A stretch of DNA of 5,769 nt from Acidobacteriota bacterium. Its GTDB lineage: Bacteria > Acidobacteriota > Blastocatellia > Pyrinomonadales > Pyrinomonadaceae. Position 1 is the stretch's first letter. Every line of letters starts with the position of its first letter. The DNA is taken from contig QHXE01000636.1 in the NCBI GenBank assembly GCA_003222835.1, forward strand, positions 1 through 5,769, written 5' to 3'. The notes under the pieces were generated by a model. The model was given only the letters and a program-made list of their open reading frames with translations. It had not been told where the DNA came from and ran no database searches. Positions 1-5,445 of the stretch are shown here, piece by piece. The position numbers were made by a program, and so were the translations under genes.

Positions 1-95
1 ATTCGTGACCCCATTTATAGGGTTCCGCTAATGACTTAAGGTAAACAAATTGGCTAAAGCCATATCCAAGCCTCCTGAAGCAGTCTGTCGGGGAA

Positions 96-123
96 ATCCC
101 GTAGGGATGCAATGTTTATAGAA
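96..123 (+). repeat. Hairpin-plus-tail repeat unit, copy A
   Basis: This 28-base unit is a 5-bp stem ATCCC/GGGAT around a GTA loop, followed by the tail GCAATGTTTATAGAA. It matches copy B on the opposite strand (238-211) at 22 of 28 positions with no gaps. The loop is identical and the tail matches at 13 of 15. Four of the six differences lie in the stem, as two compensating base-pair changes. That pattern points to a maintained structure rather than a chance palindrome. Confidence 0.7.
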
Positions 124-210
124 AAGCTCGAACCGATTGATCTCGGAGAGCCCATTTATGGGCGAACGATAGTCGGTTGCGCTCCTAAAGGAGCAACTAC
201 ATCTCAACCC

Positions 211-238
211 TTCTATAGACATTTCACCGCTACGCGGT
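211..238 (-). repeat. Hairpin-plus-tail repeat unit, copy B (inverted)
   Basis: Read on the minus strand, this unit is stem ACCGC/GCGGT around loop GTA, then the tail GAAATGTCTATAGAA. It has the same length and plan as copy A at 96-123 but points the opposite way, so the two tails face each other. Relative to copy A, stem pair 2 changes from T-A to C-G and pair 4 from C-G to G-C; both keep pairing. Paired convergent units of this kind are typical of REP-like elements. Confidence 0.7.
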
Positions 239-320
239 TTTTCCGACGGATTCCTGAAGGAGGCTTCGGAATTAAACATCTCCCAGTTCCCCAGGCGTGA
301 ACGCCTCGGCTAGAGAAAAA

Positions 321-1556
321 TCAGCAACCGCTGGGACCTTTTTCACTAAGTTTCTGCTCGATCAGATCGCTCATTGCGATCAGTTGTAAATTCCAGTCGC
401 ACAAAGCCGCCACTTGGCGGCGCCGCTTGATCGTTTCCGAATCGTTTGGGAGACGCAGGGCGTCCTCGATTGCTTGCAGAAACTTGTCTGCACGGTTTTC
501 AGTGGTGATCAAAACGTTATGCCGGTCATTGAATTCTCGGATCGTCGGCAAATCGGTCGCGACTACGGGCTTACCGACCGCCAGATATTCATTCAGCTTA
601 GCGGGCACGACCGTCTCGGTGTAGACACTCTTCACATAAGGCACCAGGCACACGTCAAAGCTTCGCACGTAAAGGACCAATTGCTCATGCGGCTTTGGAC
701 CAAGTAAGAGGACGTTGTCCTTACCACGCAGCTTCTCGACAGACGTTTGAAAGGGCCCGATTAATACCCAGGACCAGTTTGGACGCGCGTCGGCCATTTC
801 GGCGAGCAAATCGAAATCGACATGACGGTGAAGGCCGCCGACATAGCCGATGACGGGACCCGACTGCGCGGCGTGCTTTGAACTGTCGAATTGAACCGAA
901 TCTCCAGAACGAACCGGCTGTTCGAGAGGCCCATCCGGCGGGAAGGCCGCGAGATCGACACCTGGCGGGAAAATCGAAACATTATCGTTCCACTGGCACA
1001 GACGCTCGGAAAGCCGGCTACAGTTTGTAAACACCTGATCGCTTAACTGCACCAGATCCTTTTCGCTTTGCGTCAATTCATCCGGGGTCGCACTCAAGGC
1101 TGAAAAATCGGCAAGGCAATGATAGATGCTTGCGCCAAGCGAATTCCTGAACAGTTTGACTAACTCTACAGCGCTGTCGGTCGGCAGATAGGTCCATACC
1201 AAAACATTCCGCATGCCAAGCCGGCGCGCGGTCCGGGCAATTGCGGGCAACAAGATGTGACGATTGATTTGCCGCCGAATCAAAGAGCCGAACGGAGGCA
1301 TGACGAGCGGCGAGCAGACGTAAAGGTTTGGAGCTACTTCGCGCACCCCTCTTGACATGAACGATCCAGCCCAATGCTTCAGACGAGAAAATATCCGCGA
1401 GGCATCTTTCAGTCCCGGTGAACGGACCCCCATGTTTTCGATGTACAAGACCCGATTGCCGGCGCGCGCGAGACGCAGGGCAATCTCCTGATGCACCTGC
1501 CATAAGAAAGTCCACTCGATGCTGGAGATATAAATAATGTCGCGGCCAGTTAGCAT
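321..1556 (-). CDS. GT-B fold glycosyltransferase (GT4-like)
   Basis: A 411-residue cytoplasmic glycosyltransferase that probably moves a sugar from a nucleotide-sugar donor to a glycan, lipid or small-molecule acceptor; donor and acceptor cannot be read from the sequence. The N-terminal acceptor domain opens with DIIYISSIEWTFLWQ (6-20), a typical first strand and helix for this group, which supports the start at 1556. FPPGVDLAAF (196-205) marks the hinge before the C-terminal Rossmann domain, which starts at GPVIGYVGGLHRHVDF (233-248). The donor-site segment is VVPAKLNEYLAVGKPVVATD (316-335), with Glu323 as the conserved second acid of the EX7E motif. The first position of that motif (315) is Thr, with a Glu at 314. 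No signal peptide or membrane segment is evident. It lies 37 bp after the nucleotidyltransferase gene, has no clear Shine-Dalgarno, and is probably co-transcribed with it. Confidence 0.9.
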   Translation of the reverse strand: MLTGRDIIYISSIEWTFLWQVHQEIALRLARAGNRVLYIENMGVRSPGLKDASRIFSRLKHWAGSFMSRGVREVAPNLYVCSPLVMPPFGSLIRRQINRHILLPAIARTARRLGMRNVLVWTYLPTDSAVELVKLFRNSLGASIYHCLADFSALSATPDELTQSEKDLVQLSDQVFTNCSRLSERLCQWNDNVSIFPPGVDLAAFPPDGPLEQPVRSGDSVQFDSSKHAAQSGPVIGYVGGLHRHVDFDLLAEMADARPNWSWVLIGPFQTSVEKLRGKDNVLLLGPKPHEQLVLYVRSFDVCLVPYVKSVYTETVVPAKLNEYLAVGKPVVATDLPTIREFNDRHNVLITTENRADKFLQAIEDALRLPNDSETIKRRRQVAALCDWNLQLIAMSDLIEQKLSEKGPSGC

Positions 1557-1593
1557 TTATGGAATCGAAGACTAAAGCGCAGGAGTTTGATTC

Positions 1594-2799
1594 TCAAAAA
1601 CAAGAAAGGCTCTTAGTGTGATCCAGCGCGTATTTTTTGGCCAGGCGCAACGGCCTCAGCAGGGGATAGAGAAAGCTGAGAGATGGCGGCAACGGTAAGA
1701 TCTGCCAGTCAATCGGAGTCGTGGTGAAGAGGAGCCGGGTGCAATAGCGAAACCTGTCAGTCAATCGTTCCCTGGTTCGAATATGAAAGAAAATTCTCTG
1801 GCGCAATCCGAGCGATTGAGGGTTTAGTTGGAGCAAGTTTTCTCGAACCTCGCCGGCAAGGGATTTAATCGTCGGTTGCTCATCGATTCTGCGTAAGATT
1901 AAATCGGGCAATTCTGCGCCGTATAAGTCCCTTGCCAGGAAAAGGCCTAGCAAGAGAATTCTCTCCGCGCCGAGTTCCCTCGCATTTCGAGTTGTTGCAT
2001 CCCAATCAATATCCATGTGGGCGCGAACTAACTCGGCAATTCCGCAGATCCACTCCAGTCGCTCCCAAAGGTCTTTGGCGCCGTGCACGCAAAGTAACAG
2101 TAAAAGATCTTCTGTTGAAGGCGCCAAAATCCTCCGGCCCATCAAGTTCGAAGATCGCAGCCGCTCCCAAAAGCGATCAGTATCCAACGGGAACATAAAA
2201 AACCGAGACGCGATTCCCCAATGTAACTCCACCACGCTCTGGCGTTGATCGCGCGTGAACATTTGCACGTAACCTAACTTTAGAAAGGATGGCAACTGCC
2301 GTTCGGTAATATTGAAGTGAGGCTCGTAACCACGCGAGATCAGCAGTTGCTGACAGCGCCAAACGTCTCGTTTGCGCACCAGGATATCCAGATCCGAGAA
2401 TTGACGAAGCGCAAGACGCCCGTAGATAGAAATCGCTATCGCCGGTCCCTTGTAGGGCATGGCCTCGACTCCTTCGGTCGCAAACAGTTCAAGAATGTCC
2501 AAGAGTTCTCCGGTCAGCAGGACACTGCGCGCAGCATTCTTTTGGAATAAATCTTTGAGTTGCTTCAGACGACTTGGCGGCACGATGTCGGCGCAATGAG
2601 TGTTGAGATTTTCATATAATAAAGGCATTAGGCCATGAGCAAGGGACGTCTCAATCAGACGATCCCAGTCCAGCGATCGGCGGGCAGATTCTCTGATTCG
2701 ATCTGCGGTCTCCAGATCAATGCGAGTGCGCGCGCAGGCGAGCAACAAAGAAATCTCAGGAGAGAGCTCCGATTCGGTTTGCTTGGAGTCCGTACTCAT
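1594..2799 (-). CDS. Uncharacterised nucleotidyltransferase-fold protein (NTP_transf_5 / PF14907 type)
   Basis: A 401-residue protein of the nucleotidyltransferase superfamily whose members are mostly annotated by fold alone. The core is visible: MPYKGPAIAISIYG (114-127), then RQFSDLDILVRKRD (132-145) with the DxD pair Asp136 and Asp138 as likely metal ligands, and VVELHW (189-194), whose Glu191 is a candidate third acidic ligand. A helical C-terminal half begins with DLLLLLCVHGAKDLWERLEW (231-250), the His/Trp/Leu pattern characteristic of this family. Family members are often found next to glycosyltransferases and polysaccharide or peptide-tailoring genes; here a glycosyltransferase follows 37 bp downstream. 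The reaction is unknown: it could transfer a nucleotide or sugar phosphate to a carbohydrate or peptide. No signal peptide or membrane segment is evident. The start at 2799 lacks a Shine-Dalgarno but lies about 12 bases from a predicted transcription start. Confidence 0.85.
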   Translation of the reverse strand: MSTDSKQTESELSPEISLLLACARTRIDLETADRIRESARRSLDWDRLIETSLAHGLMPLLYENLNTHCADIVPPSRLKQLKDLFQKNAARSVLLTGELLDILELFATEGVEAMPYKGPAIAISIYGRLALRQFSDLDILVRKRDVWRCQQLLISRGYEPHFNITERQLPSFLKLGYVQMFTRDQRQSVVELHWGIASRFFMFPLDTDRFWERLRSSNLMGRRILAPSTEDLLLLLCVHGAKDLWERLEWICGIAELVRAHMDIDWDATTRNARELGAERILLLGLFLARDLYGAELPDLILRRIDEQPTIKSLAGEVRENLLQLNPQSLGLRQRIFFHIRTRERLTDRFRYCTRLLFTTTPIDWQILPLPPSLSFLYPLLRPLRLAKKYALDHTKSLSCF

Positions 2800-2817
2800 A
2801 AGTGAATGTGCGTGAGA

Positions 2818-2846
2818 AGTATATGTAGGATTAGACAGATGTTCAA
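2818..2846 (-). promoter_or_regulatory. Predicted housekeeping-sigma promoter for the nucleotidyltransferase-glycosyltransferase pair
   Basis: On the minus strand a -35 box TTGAAC (2846-2841) is followed by exactly 17 bases and a -10 box TATACT (2823-2818). Transcription would start near 2811, leaving a leader of roughly 12 bases before the ATG at 2799. That leader contains no GGAG-like sequence, so translation may be near-leaderless. It is the best promoter match I noticed in the window and lies in the gap where a promoter is needed. It is a consensus match only. Confidence 0.6.
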
Positions 2847-3027
2847 AGAAAGGCTCACAGAGCTTCAGCGTTTCGTCATACGATCGATGGTCTTCCTCTA
2901 GACATGGATGAGTGAAATGTTATAAGCGACTCGACTTTCTAAATCTGAACCAGCTTCGCTAGGAGTGTAATCGCGCCTTCCTTCCACTCCTACTTTCACA
3001 GGCAAGCTAAGCGCTTGAACTTTAACT
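2847..3027. other. Intergenic gap with two weak hairpins
   Basis: This stretch lies between the predicted promoter and the oxidoreductase stop. Two possible hairpins are visible: arms TAGGAGTG (2960-2967) and CACTCCTA (2985-2992), 8 bp with a 17-base loop, and CAAGC/GCTTG (3003-3017), 5 bp with a 5-base loop just after the oxidoreductase stop. Neither is followed by a T-tract on the minus strand, so a canonical terminator is not supported. I see no gene, and no match to the loop-conserved palindromes found elsewhere in the window. Confidence 0.35.
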
Positions 3028-3963
3028 TTACACGGAACCCGCAACTCGGCGATTCCCGGCATCCGATGTTTCCAGATGCGCCAGTCTCTCCATCAACACA
3101 ATCACTGCCGAGAAGTCCTCCTCTTTACCCTCGCTGAATTCCGCGACGTTCATTTGAAATGCTGCCGCAGTTGCGGGCATTGGTACTTTGGCGGCGGCCG
3201 CAGTTTCGAGAACTAAACCAAAGTCTTTGTTCATCAGTCGAAGTGCAAACTGAGCACTGTAGTCTCCTGCGTCAGCTCGGGCCAGCTTGCCGAGATGCGC
3301 AGGTGCGACGACGGCCGTTCGGGATAACACGTCCAATAGCCGGTGGCGATCCAGTCCTTCCTTCTGTCCCAGGGCAACCGACTCAGCGATTGCCTGCATG
3401 CCAACTCCCAGCAAAGTATTCGCAACAAGTTTCATCGCCGTCCCTGAGCCGCTTCCGCCCAAATAGAAGTACTGTTTGGCGATCGCGCTGAAGATCGGTT
3501 GGGCGGCTTGAAAGAGTTCCTCGTCTCCGCCGCAGAAGAGCGTCAACGTACCATCTTCAGCAGCAGGCGTGCTGCCAGAGACCGGTGAGTCCAGAAAACT
3601 CGCTCCAGCTTTGCGACTCAGCTCGTACAACTCGCGCGAAGTCGCGGGCAACACGGTGCTCATCTCGATTATTGCCGAGCCGCGACGCACATGAGCAAAG
3701 ACACCATCTGCATCGGTATAGACACTTTTGACTGCATCATCGTTGGTAAGAGATGACAAGATGACGTCCGCTTCGGATGCGAGTTCAGCGATGTTCTCAG
3801 CAACCGTTGCGCCGTACTTAACCAGCGCCTCGGCATCCTCACGACTGCGGTTATAAGCCGTAACTTGGTAGCCGTGTTCGAGCAGACGTTTAGCCATACG
3901 GCTTCCCATGTTGCCGATGCCGATAAAGCCGAGACGCGCATTTTCTTTGGTGAGCGAGTTCAT
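3028..3963 (-). CDS. NAD(P)-dependent beta-hydroxyacid dehydrogenase family oxidoreductase
   Basis: A 311-residue soluble enzyme of the 3-hydroxyisobutyrate dehydrogenase / tartronate semialdehyde reductase family, which interconverts small beta-hydroxyacids or semialdehydes using NAD(P). The Rossmann motif LGFIGIGNMGSRMAKRLL (11-28) carries GxGxxG. The substrate signature DSPVSGSTPAAEDGTL (125-140) is intact. The catalytic lysine is expected in GSGTAMKLVANTLL (172-185) as Lys178, with Asn182 nearby, and the KDF motif is at 246-248. Length is normal and all hallmark residues are present, so it should be active. The substrate is not resolved: glyoxylate/succinic semialdehyde reductase, 3-HIBADH and tartronate semialdehyde reductase activities all remain possible. 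I chose the ATG at 3963. A TTG at 3981 would add six residues but has no better ribosome binding site. It lies 34 bp after the lipoprotein gene and is probably co-transcribed. Confidence 0.92.
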   Translation of the reverse strand: MNSLTKENARLGFIGIGNMGSRMAKRLLEHGYQVTAYNRSREDAEALVKYGATVAENIAELASEADVILSSLTNDDAVKSVYTDADGVFAHVRRGSAIIEMSTVLPATSRELYELSRKAGASFLDSPVSGSTPAAEDGTLTLFCGGDEELFQAAQPIFSAIAKQYFYLGGSGSGTAMKLVANTLLGVGMQAIAESVALGQKEGLDRHRLLDVLSRTAVVAPAHLGKLARADAGDYSAQFALRLMNKDFGLVLETAAAAKVPMPATAAAFQMNVAEFSEGKEEDFSAVIVLMERLAHLETSDAGNRRVAGSV

Positions 3964-3997
3964 TTCACTTGTTCTTTTCAATTAACATATTTCTATC

Positions 3998-4663
3998 TCA
4001 CTGGAAAAGCTTTTCCAGATTGTCCACTTCGTCAAGCACTGGCTTCGCCACTCGCTGGTAATCGGCCGACGTCTTAGCTAATTCGACCTGCGCGACCAAA
4101 GCGTCAAACTTCTTCGCTTCGGCTGCGCTCTTAGCCGCGATCGTTGGGCGTAAGCTGTCCCAGGTCTGCCGCATCTCACGAGTAGTCGTCTGCAATTTGT
4201 TTGCGTCCTTAGCTTGTGCCCAAACTTCCAGTTCACGGCCGTAGTAATCAAGCTTAGTCACCTCGACCGGCACGCTCAGTTTGTAAGCGGTAGTCATGTT
4301 GGCTACGTCGAGGGTTACTTGATTAGCCGTCTGCATGGCCGCTTGCCGATCCTTCGCTGTGACCGCGCGCTCCAGCGCGGCGACGTTCGTGTCAAGACGA
4401 TCTACTGCCGCGCTTTGGTTCTTGACATTGGTGCGCACCTTCTTAATTACGTCCCTGAGCGCCGCGACTTTAACGTCGGCGTTCTTCCAGTCGTTAGCCT
4501 TCGCGTAGTCATAGACGTTAGACGTTCTCACCATATTCGCCGGCGTCGGAGAGCGAAACGAGCAAGCGTTCAACCCAATAATCAAAAAACAGATCAGTGT
4601 CATTGCGCCGAGAGCCGACGCATCCGAACGGTCACGCTGCTGTTTTGTTATTACTCTATTCAT
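3998..4663 (-). CDS. Small alpha-helical lipoprotein, function unknown
   Basis: A 221-residue predicted lipoprotein that I do not recognise. The N-terminus is basic (MNRVITKQQR), followed by a hydrophobic stretch at about 19-31 and a lipobox LNAC (31-34), so signal peptidase II would lipidate Cys34; Asn at -2 is slightly unusual. The mature part of about 188 residues is rich in Ala, Lys, Val and Asp with few aromatics and reads as a bundle of long helices, for example DVIKKVRTNVKNQSAAVDRL (71-90) and a later stretch around YYGRELEVWAQAKDANK (140-156). A periplasmic or outer-membrane location is likely. AAAGAG about 9 bases upstream of the ATG may serve as a ribosome binding site. The oxidoreductase gene follows after 34 bp, but no functional link is evident. 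The last six codons (LEKLFQ) form a perfect DNA palindrome. Confidence 0.8.
   Translation of the reverse strand: MNRVITKQQRDRSDASALGAMTLICFLIIGLNACSFRSPTPANMVRTSNVYDYAKANDWKNADVKVAALRDVIKKVRTNVKNQSAAVDRLDTNVAALERAVTAKDRQAAMQTANQVTLDVANMTTAYKLSVPVEVTKLDYYGRELEVWAQAKDANKLQTTTREMRQTWDSLRPTIAAKSAAEAKKFDALVAQVELAKTSADYQRVAKPVLDEVDNLEKLFQ
4001..4018. repeat. Perfect 18-base palindrome at the end of the lipoprotein gene
   Basis: CTGGAAAAGCTTTTCCAG is fully self-complementary. It makes up the last six sense codons of the lipoprotein gene and abuts its TGA stop. As RNA it could fold into a hairpin with a 7-bp stem and 4-base loop at the junction with the downstream oxidoreductase. No T-tract follows. 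It may be a chance result of the Leu-Glu-Lys-Leu-Phe-Gln coding sequence. Confidence 0.5.
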
Positions 4664-4763
4664 CGTCTTGCTCTTTTTCTTTCAACTCCGCACGCCGATT
4701 GCTTTTCACCCAACAGAGCAACCGTCGCTTTGCGCTGCCGCTCTTCACAATCCACCACCATCC

Positions 4764-4779
4764 CGACCCTGTAAGGGCG
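4764..4779. repeat. Single REP-like hairpin between the ABM and lipoprotein genes
   Basis: The sequence CGACCCTGTAAGGGCG folds as CG-CCCT/AGGG-CG with one bulged A and a GTA loop. The CGACCCT arm is the same as in the two hairpins at 5332-5348 and 5357-5373, and the GTA loop is the same as in the units at 96-123 and 238-211. It lies 24 bases beyond the ABM gene stop. There is no T-run, so repeat remnant is preferred over terminator. The rest of the 4664-4802 gap shows no clear promoter. Confidence 0.5.
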
Positions 4780-4802
4780 AATAAGAACCAGCAATCTGGC
4801 TC

Positions 4803-5105
4803 TCATCCCGGAAGCTTCGCTGCCAGAACATCGACCTTCTGGATGGCCGGCGATTCGGAAAAGAGATCAGATGCTTTCTCCATCAATGCCGCGGCTACTT
4901 TGCCCGACAGATGCGCCTGACGCCCTGACTCACTCGGGAAGGCGTCAAAGATGCCAAACGTCGATGGACTCATGCGAATTGCAAACCATGCAGTTGTGTC
5001 CGGTTCTTCCTGGACCAGCGCCAGCCCGCTGTTAAGAAAACTCTCAACCTCTGATTCTTTGCCGGGTTTCGCCTCCAACCGAACGAGTAATGCCACTGTG
5101 ACCAT
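4803..5105 (-). CDS. ABM-domain protein, putative quinol-type monooxygenase
   Basis: A 100-residue single-domain protein of the antibiotic biosynthesis monooxygenase (ABM) ferredoxin-like fold, the group that includes YgiN-type quinol monooxygenases and many stress-linked dimers of unknown substrate. The opening strand MVTVALLVRLEAKPGKESE (1-19) and the pattern ALVQEEPDTTAWFAIRMS (31-48), followed by FGIFDAFPSESGRQAHLSGK (52-71), are typical; the aromatic and His positions of the F-D-A-F…H segment are retained. No signal peptide is seen, so it should be cytosolic. The start at 5105 is chosen because GAAGGAG lies six bases upstream. The ATG two codons earlier directly abuts that site, and a GTG at 5171 has no ribosome binding site. 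Substrate, and even enzymatic activity, cannot be inferred. It appears to be transcribed alone or to lead into the lipoprotein gene 139 bp downstream. Confidence 0.87.
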   Translation of the reverse strand: MVTVALLVRLEAKPGKESEVESFLNSGLALVQEEPDTTAWFAIRMSPSTFGIFDAFPSESGRQAHLSGKVAAALMEKASDLFSESPAIQKVDVLAAKLPG

Positions 5106-5111
5106 GATCAT

Positions 5112-5118
5112 CTCCTTC
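5112..5118 (-). promoter_or_regulatory. Strong Shine-Dalgarno that fixes the ABM gene start
   Basis: On the minus strand GAAGGAG is followed by six bases (ATGATC plus the boundary) and then ATGGTC. The spacing is ideal for the ATG at 5105 and excludes the ATG two codons upstream, which touches the site. It is the clearest ribosome binding site in the window; the other genes have weak or no match. Confidence 0.8.
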
Positions 5119-5138
5119 TGCAAATTTTCGCTGCGTGC

Positions 5139-5158
5139 GTTCGTACCGTAGAACGAAC
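5139..5158. promoter_or_regulatory. Operator-like inverted repeat upstream of the ABM gene
   Basis: The arms GTTCGT (5139-5144) and ACGAAC (5153-5158) are perfect inverted repeats separated by eight bases. The 20-base site lies 34-53 bases upstream of the ABM start, where a repressor of the TetR or MarR type commonly binds. No regulator gene is adjacent and no convincing promoter boxes overlap it. The site could also form a weak hairpin in the leader. Confidence 0.35.
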
Positions 5159-5200
5159 ATGCGGCAAACACAAAACGCTAACGATTCGGTTGACGCGGTC

Positions 5201-5246
5201 CGCTGAAGGCGTGAGACTCAATAACGGGCGGCAACGCCACCGATCA
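5201..5246. repeat. Degraded copy of the left arm of the neighbouring compound repeat
   Basis: Starting at CGCTGAAGGCGTGAGA, this stretch can be aligned by eye with the left arm that begins at 5267. Both have a CGCTGAA(G/A) hairpin head, then GCGTGA, a CAATAA/GAATAG block, a GGGCGG/GGGGTGAG block and a CC(A)C(C/G)GAT end. It is diverged and contains small gaps, so it looks like an older direct-orientation copy. Alignment software would be needed to fix its limits. Confidence 0.45.
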
Positions 5247-5262
5247 CAAATCACGGCTTTGT

Positions 5263-5441
5263 TTTCACGCTGAAAGCGTGAAATTGAATAGGGGTGAGCA
5301 CCGCCCACGGATCATCAGTTCAAATACGTCCCGACCCTGAAGGGGTCGAACCAATCCGACCCTTTCAGGGTCGATGAATTGATTTCGTTGTCTATCCGTG
5401 GGTTACACCCACGGCTATTGAATTCCCACGCTTTCAGCGTG
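5263..5441. repeat. Compound inverted repeat of REP-like hairpins (about 180 bp)
   Basis: Two arms mirror each other around position 5353. The matched blocks stay in register: 5266-5280 with 5427-5441 (15/15), 5282-5290 with 5416-5424 (8/9), 5304-5312 with 5394-5402 (9/9), and 5332-5348 with 5357-5373 (16/17). Each arm also contains its own local hairpins: CACGCT-GAA-AGCGTG, CGACCCT-GAA-GGGGTCG, CGACCCT-TTC-AGGGTCG, CCGTGGGT-TAC-ACCCACGG (5396-5414) and CACGCT-TTC-AGCGTG. The element could therefore fold either as small hairpins or as one long stem. It fills the gap between the divergent ABM and serine hydrolase genes, and its right end lies four bases before the hydrolase ATG. No transposase is present; spread by a RAYT-type transposase elsewhere in the genome is possible but is inference. 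Confidence 0.8.
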
Positions 5442-5445
5442 CAAG

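Larger units (their letters stand above)
7..306. repeat. Cluster of extragenic palindromes filling a gene-free gap
   Basis: No convincing gene lies in the first 320 bases. The stretch is instead packed with short hairpins: 7-25 (loop ATTTATA), 96-108 (ATCCC-GTA-GGGAT), 150-163 (GCCCATTTATGGGC), 181-194 (GCTCCTAAAGGAGC), 226-238 (ACCGC-TAC-GCGGT), 241-271 (TTCCGA/TCGGAA arms enclosing TCCTGAAGGA) and 293-306 (AGGCGTGAACGCCT). The 150-163 hairpin sits inside wider arms, AACCGA at 131-136 and TCGGTT at 173-178. Stems differ while loops and tails recur, as in REP-type elements. The last hairpin lies 15 bases beyond the glycosyltransferase stop. It has no T-tract on either strand, so it is not a canonical terminator, though it could still protect a 3' end. 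Family identity is inferred from structure only. Confidence 0.75.

Noticed and set aside
28..300. Overlapping small open frames on both strands (28-279 minus, 112-300 plus)
   Set aside because: They run straight through the palindromic repeats, lack ribosome binding sites, and encode no recognisable or compositionally normal protein. Stop-free runs in repeats are the simpler explanation.
293..306. AGGCGTGAACGCCT as a rho-independent terminator for the glycosyltransferase
   Set aside because: No T-tract follows the hairpin on the minus strand, and it fits better with the neighbouring palindrome cluster.
1..320. CRISPR array
   Set aside because: The repeats are palindromes of differing stem sequence and irregular spacing, with no constant direct repeat or uniform spacer length.
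3964..3988. Seven-codon minus-strand frame (ATGTTAATTGAA…TGA) ending just before the oxidoreductase ATG, as a possible leader peptide
   Set aside because: It has no ribosome binding site and no regulatory codon run, and such short frames are common by chance in AT-rich leaders.
4214..4920. Plus-strand frames of 186 and 107 codons opposite the lipoprotein and ABM genes
   Set aside because: They lie antisense to well-supported genes with a clear lipobox and ABM pattern. Their translations are rich in Arg, His, Ser and Cys with no domain, as expected of shadow frames.
5106..5171. Longer ABM protein starting at the GTG at 5171 (122 residues)
   Set aside because: The extra 22 residues do not belong to the ABM fold and would read through the excellent Shine-Dalgarno at 5112-5118, which is correctly spaced for the ATG at 5105.
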